A DNA stretch of 64,000 nt from Liolophura sinensis (Eukaryota; Mollusca; Polyplacophora; Chitonida; Chitonidae), in the NCBI RefSeq assembly GCF_032854445.1, contig NC_088303.1, positions 7,201,501 through 7,265,500 on the forward strand, written 5' to 3'. The position numbers and the translations under genes were made by a program. Under the pieces are notes generated by a model, which saw only the letters and a program-made list of their open reading frames with translations, had not been told where the DNA came from and searched no databases. Positions 58,788 through 64,000 of this stretch are shown piece after piece (the first letter of the stretch is position 1; the number at the start of each line of letters is the position of its first letter).

Positions 58788-61700
58788 CTGAGAAACAAAC
58801 ACACAAGCAAATTGTCCAACTGAAACCATGGGTATGACTCGAGTAGCATTTGAGCACAGTATCCCATTAGTCAGATGCTGTGAGAGCAAATTTTATGTAG
58901 GCTAATAAACCAAAAAGTACCAAAAATGTGTTTTATAAAGTTGCTGTAACTACGTGTACTTCTAGCCATGTGTAGGTAATACACAGAGAAATATGTTACA
59001 TTTAATCATGTGTCACAAATCTCAATATCATAGGCCCAAAAATTCATGTCCATGTAACTGTTTATTAAAGTGTGATGACATACATGTACATGTAACTGTT
59101 TATTAAAGTGTGATGACATACATGTACATGTAACTGTTTATTAAAGTGTGATGACATACATGTCCATGTAACTGTTTATTAAAGTGTGATGACATACATG
59201 TACATGTAACTGCTTATTAAAGTGTGATGACATACATGTCCATGTAACTGTTTATTAAAGTGTGATGACATACATGTCCATGTAACTGTTTATTAAAGTG
59301 TGATGACATACATGTCCATGTAACTGTTTATTAAAGTGTGATGACATACATGTACATGTAACTGTTTATTAAAGTGTGATGACATACATGTACATGTAAC
59401 TGTTTATTAAAGTGTGATGACATACATGTCCATGTAACTGTTTATTAAAGTGTGATGACATACATGTACATGTAACTGTTTATTAAAGTGTGATGACATA
59501 CATGTACATGTGCTACTAACTATGTCACAAATTCACCAAGATCTAGGATGCTGTGTAGCTGAAATTTCTTCACAAATTGATGACTGCTGTTTAATGCCAT
59601 AGGGCCCTACTCAATAATTTTTCACTTGTATGATAGTAGTCACTTCAAAGCTGGAGAAAACTGCAATATCTCTGTCTTATATGTCCATTATTTCAATATT
59701 ACAAATCGATGGACTGGTTTAGTACAACTGATCTGTGGCTTTTACAAAAGCTACTTGTATTGTCCTTGCTACTAGCTGTGGCAAGACTTGGATTTTACAA
59801 TTAATAAGATGTGGAGAGTCTTTTTGCCTGTCTCTTAACTGGCCGATTGGTCAAATTTTTAATATTAGCGATTCACTTAATGAGTGTGATTTTTGGCTGT
59901 TACAGATACTGCAAATTTGTCCTGGTTTACAGGTTTCATGTTCTCAGGAAGCAGTAATGGTTTTACGTATAAGGAAAAGTTATGTTAACCTTACATTTCA
60001 AGACTAGCAAAGTTTTGATTGAATGAAACAGACAGACTGACCCATGGTTCCCCCCAGGAGTTCCTCACAATCCAGTACTCTACCCCTGTGGCCTGGTCCA
60101 CACCCCATCCCGCAACAGAGATCACATGGTTCTCCTGCAAACAATGAAAAACTATTCTGTGTACATGTAGCTGACAGTCACAGTAAAATCACTTATAATT
60201 TGAAAAAATTTTTCCCTGACTAAAATCAATGTGCTTTACTTATTTAGTGCAAAAATCACAGGAAAAATTTAGGTGGTTAAAAGTAACTGTAACTGCTGAT
60301 GATTTTTTTCATTTTCACCAAAAAATGTAAATGTAAATTTCAGGCCAAAAAGTAGTATTAGTATAGTATGACCTTTATTATTTGCCTCTATAAATGTAAA
60401 TGCACTTTTTCAAATGTATACTTATTTATTTATCTGGTGTTTTAGGCCGTCGTCAAGAATATTTCACTTTTATGACGGTGGCCAACATTATGGTGGGAGG
60501 AAACCTGGCAAAGGCCAGGGGGAACCCATGGCCATCCACAGGTTGCTGGAAAATGTTCCCATGTATGGATATACTATACATACATAATAATAATACATAC
60601 ATGTACATGTACATATAAATGTCAAAAATAAATGCCATTACCATAGAAATGAGATGATACTCTTTATAAATGCCACCAGTATACTTGTCCAGTCCACTCG
60701 TTGCCATGATGCCACAACTGAAAATTAGAAAATACAGGTAAAGTAATGTTAAGAAGCTAAGACAAAAATTGATCATTTAAATAATTTTCAATAAACAAAA
60801 AATTCAAAAACTTCTGACAGACAAAACTGTTTGGACACAGGGGAGAGGTTTTTGACTGTCTTATTTGAAAAAAAATAATTTACACAAAAATACCCAATCA
60901 AGCTGAAAAAAATAATTAAATATGAAAAAATTCTGCATTGATCGAGCTATTTCTTGAACGTGATCTGAGGTTCTTGAAATGAACCCACATATGCACAAAA
61001 TGAAACCAAAGCAAAACAGTGGGGCTGAGAGGTGGACAAAATCAAAACAAGGTATCCTTTGCAACGCTTTTCTAATACTTGATAACATTAATTTACAACA
61101 TCGTTCGAGAAAGGAAAGCAAAGCTATGTGAGACGTTTTACAGTTTTGTACCTGATTGGTCCATTCTGGTAAATCTCTGCCATCATATTTTCCCGGCCCT
61201 TGACTTTGCCGTAATCACCGACCTTCCATGTAGTGAAGTTTGTCAGCTGACTGCACTCTCCAAATGTGGTACATGTGCCACAAGCGTTGAATGTGTCACA
61301 CTCTGTAACACATACAATCACAACTTACAAATACATGTATGTGATCACCACTACCTGCATAACGAAATGAGATGGATGCTACTGTGCAGACAGTAACAGT
61401 TTTAATCAACATCACACTTCAAGCATACCAATAATCCCAAGAAATATCAGAACTTTGGGGTTCAAATACAACCCCTGGACAACCATGCCATTAAAACCAG
61501 ATAAGTGTCACATTTTGAAGTCTACTGGTTCTTCTTGATATTTATAGCTGATGGTCAGTTTCTTCATCTGTTCTACAATATATCTATCTATTAAACACAC
61601 AGCATCCAGTTGAAAGCCATATATTCAGATGATTGAGTGCTTATATACTTTACTGGTAACTGAATTGAATGTTGATAAAAGAGGGCCAGTGCTTGTTTAA

Positions 61701-62938
61701 CTGTACTGACCCATCCAAAATTCCACTGTGCTCAAATGAGTATTTGTTTCAAGCCCTGAGAGCCCTGGGGCCGGTTTCATGAAGTTCACTTTGTAAAGTT
61801 AGCCCTTAACTACCATGACAATATATGCTGTAGAGATAATTAGCTAAGGGCAACTTAACACTAAGTAAGCTTCATGAAACTGGCCCCAGGAGTAATAATG
61901 TTATGTTATCTTATCAATTGTAACCACTTGGGCGCAAGGAATTTCTAAAACCCAACAATGGATCTGTTTCTATGTACATCGCACAGAGCCTGTTTTGCCA
62001 TTTGGTCATATATGCACTTGTACACTTTGTAAGAATGATGGAACATTATGTTTCGGATTACCTTGGCCTCTTCATTGCAATGATTCATAACATACTCTTT
62101 ACAGCGCATGCGTCCCTCTCTACCTTTCACTTTACATCACCACCACCACTAGCAAACGTGGTACAGAAATCTTGAACAACGCTGTGGTCAGGGTGATGAG
62201 GCAGGAAACGAAACCAATCCGTCTCAACCTTTGTCTCTAACAATACTTTATACACGTGCATTCCCATTATCCGGAATACGAATGCCGATTAAAAAGTACC
62301 GTGGGAGGACACACCTGAAGAGGCGAAGCCTAAACAAGCCTATTGTGCGTCTCAGAGGCTCCAAAAGTCAAACTTGTCTATTGGCGGCAGTGATATAAAA
62401 CGAAAGGCAAAGAGCAACACATGCACTGTAAGGAGTATGGAGTCAAGGTTGATTTAGACGGTTAACGAGCGTCAAAAAACATGGCTGTGACTGGTTTGGT
62501 CTAATTCCACCACTCTTCCTAAAAAACTCAGGTTAATATTCTATTTGTTGTTCCTTCTTATAAACGTGTACTAATATAAGTCAGCATACATGACATGCAA
62601 TGAACACACAAACATCATGGTGTATTTGCTCAGGCCAAGCACAAACAATGTCAATGGTGAAAGTCTAGGGGATTTTGGATCCCACAATCAAACTAATATT
62701 AACTCTGACATACTTTGATCCTTTGCCTGGTAATTGTTACATGTCTCATCTGGAATTCCATGGTCATGGGCATACTTCCACACCCCGAGGTCTCCACCAC
62801 CTTCACATGTCCCGGCGTTAGCACAATCTATCACATGCTGGACAGACAAGTATGCTGAGGGCCACGCCCCTTTACGAGCAATGTTAAAACGGTCTGCCAT
62901 AGCACTTGTGGATCCTTGCGCCCAGCAGGAACCACAAT
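58674..62938 (-). CDS. CTSZ: Cathepsin Z (cathepsin X), last five coding exons
   Basis: Papain-family (C1A) lysosomal carboxypeptidase. Coding parts are 62938-62714, 61302-61152, 60717-60642, 60134-60042 and 58787-58674. Intron phases 1, 1, 2, 0, 0, 0 agree at every junction, giving 218 residues plus stop. Visible are the nucleophile motif [16 protein letters not shown], the family-typical [40 protein letters not shown] (split across exons), the catalytic His in [11 protein letters not shown], the catalytic Asn in VRNSWGEPW, and the C-terminus [10 protein letters not shown]. Length from the active-site Cys to the end matches vertebrate cathepsin Z. The signal peptide, propeptide, oxyanion Gln and the HIP mini-loop must be in exons beyond 64000. 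All visible catalytic residues are intact. Confidence 0.96.
59042..59515. repeat. 38-bp minisatellite in the last CTSZ intron
   Basis: About 12 copies of a unit made of CATGTCCATGTAACTGTTTA and TTAAAGTGTGATGACATA. The variants differ mainly by CATGTCC versus CATGTAC. It lies between exons 60042 and 58787. Confidence 0.97.
60042..60134 (-). CDS. CTSZ: CTSZ exon with catalytic His and Asn
   Basis: 93 nt, phase 0 on both sides: acceptor TTTGCAG, donor GTCAGT. It encodes [17 protein letters not shown] and [14 protein letters not shown]. Confidence 0.95.
60420..60566 (-). mobile_element. SINE type A, 3' half, in a CTSZ intron
   Basis: TTATTTATTTATCTGGTGTT, GGCCGTCGTCAAGAATATTT, ATGGTGGGAGGAAACCTGGC, to GTTGCTGGAAAATGTTCCCA. 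It is on the same strand as the gene, between exons 60642 and 60134. Confidence 0.87.
60642..60717 (-). CDS. CTSZ: CTSZ exon, GIMA segment
   Basis: 76 nt: one base completes a Ser codon, then [20 protein letters not shown] and HLISM before the donor GTAATG. Entered in phase 2, leaves in phase 0. Confidence 0.93.
61152..61302 (-). CDS. CTSZ: CTSZ exon, cysteine-rich segment
   Basis: 151 nt: acceptor GTGTTACAG, donor GTACAA. It encodes [40 protein letters not shown] and NGPI. Enters in phase 1, leaves in phase 2. Confidence 0.95.
61764..61890. mobile_element. Palindromic MITE in a CTSZ intron
   Basis: The left end CCTGGGGCCGGTTTCATGAA pairs with the right end (reverse complement CCTGGGGCCAGTTTCATGAA). 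Inverted similarity continues inward for about 50 bases (GTTAGCCCTTAACTA versus GTTGCCCTTAGCTAA). It is 127 bp long, non-coding, and consistent with a non-autonomous DNA transposon. The target duplication is not clear. Confidence 0.7.
62714..62938 (-). CDS. CTSZ: CTSZ exon with catalytic cysteine
   Basis: 225 nt: acceptor GTCGTCTTCAG, donor GTATGT. Two bases (AT) complete a codon that would be Tyr if the preceding exon ends in T, as in other cathepsin Z proteins. It then encodes [40 protein letters not shown] and [12 protein letters not shown]. Confidence 0.96.
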
Positions 62939-63009
62939 CTGAAGACGACAACATAATAGTTCGATTATTGATCAAACATTTTAACTTATGTTTATTTACA
63001 TGTGTGTTG

Positions 63010-63290
63010 CTGAATGCCATTCTCAAGAAGTTATCACTTACACTACGGCTGTCAGTGCCTGGGGTAAAGCACCCCCCTAAGTTACTATCCTAAATGTATT
63101 ATACGGATATGCGCACTATTTTGGTGAAAGACAAGATGTCTTCAGCGAACAAAAGACTTTGAAGCCAGCCGTACAAGCATCATCCCTTAATGTCCCTGGC
63201 AAGGGTGGAATTTGAACCATAACATAGTGTGTCCTAGGAACTCAAAGGCAATCACATTTAACCACTAGACCACAGCTTGCTCCTGCATAT
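63010..63290 (-). mobile_element. tRNA-derived SINE of a further type
   Basis: On the minus strand the head has an A-box (GTGGTCTAGTGGTTAAATG) and a B-box (ATGGTTCAAATTCCACCC). A body with CTTCAAAGTC and the end TGATAACTTCTTGAGAATGG plus CATTCAGCAACAC follow. It is single copy in this window and lies in the CTSZ intron upstream of exon 62938. Confidence 0.7.
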
Positions 63291-63582
63291 TTTTACATTT
63301 CTAACTGAGAGTCATTACCACACCGTGATGGCCAGTGCTGAAGTGCTCAATTCATAATATTACAATAACTGAATGCCTTAAAATTGCCACATTTCTGCTG
63401 GAAAGAAAGAGTAACCAAACTTTTCTCACTGTCATAGAAGTTCTTTTTGTCCCTCCATAGATTTCTCGAACAAGAAAGAATGTTTTCTCAAGGACCTAAC
63501 ATCCTACATTTTCCAACACTTCCAAGGACCAATTAGTTTAAGTACAACATGTGGATATTAATGGATACTATTTTGGGTGCCA

Positions 63583-63733
63583 TAAGTGGGAAGGTCTGCC
63601 AGCAATTTCCGGATGGTCGGGGGTTTCCCCCAGGCTCTGCTCGGTTTTCTCCCACCATAATGCTGGCCGCCATCGTATAAGTGAAATATTCTTGAGTATG
63701 GCATAAAACACCGATCAAATAAACAAATAAATA
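63583..63733 (+). mobile_element. SINE type A, 3' half
   Basis: GTGGGAAGGTCTGCCAGCAA, CTCCCACCATAATGCTGGCC, AGTGAAATATTCTTGAGTAT and AAAACACCGATCAAATAAAC. The head is missing. Opposite strand to CTSZ. Confidence 0.9.
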
Positions 63734-64000
63734 TTTTTGTTGCATACTGATCTGTCATTGGGATCCAGCAGCCCTGTACAAAGGGAAGCAAATCTTGTAA
63801 CTCATAAAACAACAGTGCCCTCTACCTACTTAAATAACAATACTACTGATTTCAATACCCAAATCAGTAATCATGAATAATAAAAGCTGACATTGTTATT
63901 CAAATAGATTGCGGGCACTGCTGCTTTATCAGTTACAAGATTTGCTTCCCTTTGTAGAAGGCAGGCAAACCGTATTCTGAAGATGGTTTTGAAAACCTTC

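Noticed and set aside
59042-59515. CRISPR-like array
   Set aside because: Units are contiguous 38-bp repeats with no unique spacers, within a eukaryotic intron. The same holds for the 46- and 47-bp arrays.
62734-63093. 119-codon plus frame
   Set aside because: Antisense shadow of the cathepsin Z exon at 62714-62938.

Overview
The window is animal nuclear DNA: intron-containing genes with GT-AG splice sites, abundant tRNA-derived SINEs, LTR-retrotransposon fragments, minisatellites and microsatellites, and long non-coding stretches. The SINE types and a galaxin-like secreted protein suggest a marine lophotrochozoan, most likely a mollusc. I cannot name the species from sequence alone.

Two gene models are well supported, both on the minus strand. 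At the right end (58674-62938) are the last five coding exons of a cathepsin Z (cathepsin X) cysteine carboxypeptidase. They run from the catalytic-cysteine motif to the stop codon, with matching intron phases; the earlier exons lie beyond base 64000. At 43544-44892 is a compact two-exon gene for a 79-residue secreted, cysteine-rich protein with two galaxin-type repeats. It has a TATA box upstream and a 46-bp minisatellite in its only intron.

Weaker candidates are a last exon with two poly(A) signals just downstream (1330-1696, minus), a two-exon open segment with phase-matched splice sites (34680-35225, plus), a last exon ending in a PDZ-ligand-like tail (18377-18564, minus), and a decayed pseudogene with frameshifts and stops (15141-15785, plus). 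I recognise none of these four families.

Mobile DNA dominates the rest. SINE type A (tail AAATAAATA) has about 13 copies or pieces, type B five and type C two, and there are two other tRNA-headed elements. A 5'-truncated BEL/Pao retrotransposon (27744-29314) sits inside a minisatellite. A Ty3/Gypsy integrase zinc-finger fragment (45403-45786) abuts a type C SINE. A GC-rich fold-back element occupies 33650-34058 and a palindromic MITE 61764-61890. Several unclassified repeats recur two or three times. Tandem arrays have periods of 25, 38, 44-50, 46, 47 and 49 bp, and one has a 57+49 bp higher-order structure.

No prokaryotic-type operon, CRISPR array, rRNA or functional tRNA gene was found. 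The two firm genes are not obviously linked in function: one encodes a lysosomal or secreted peptidase, the other a small matrix- or defence-type secreted peptide.
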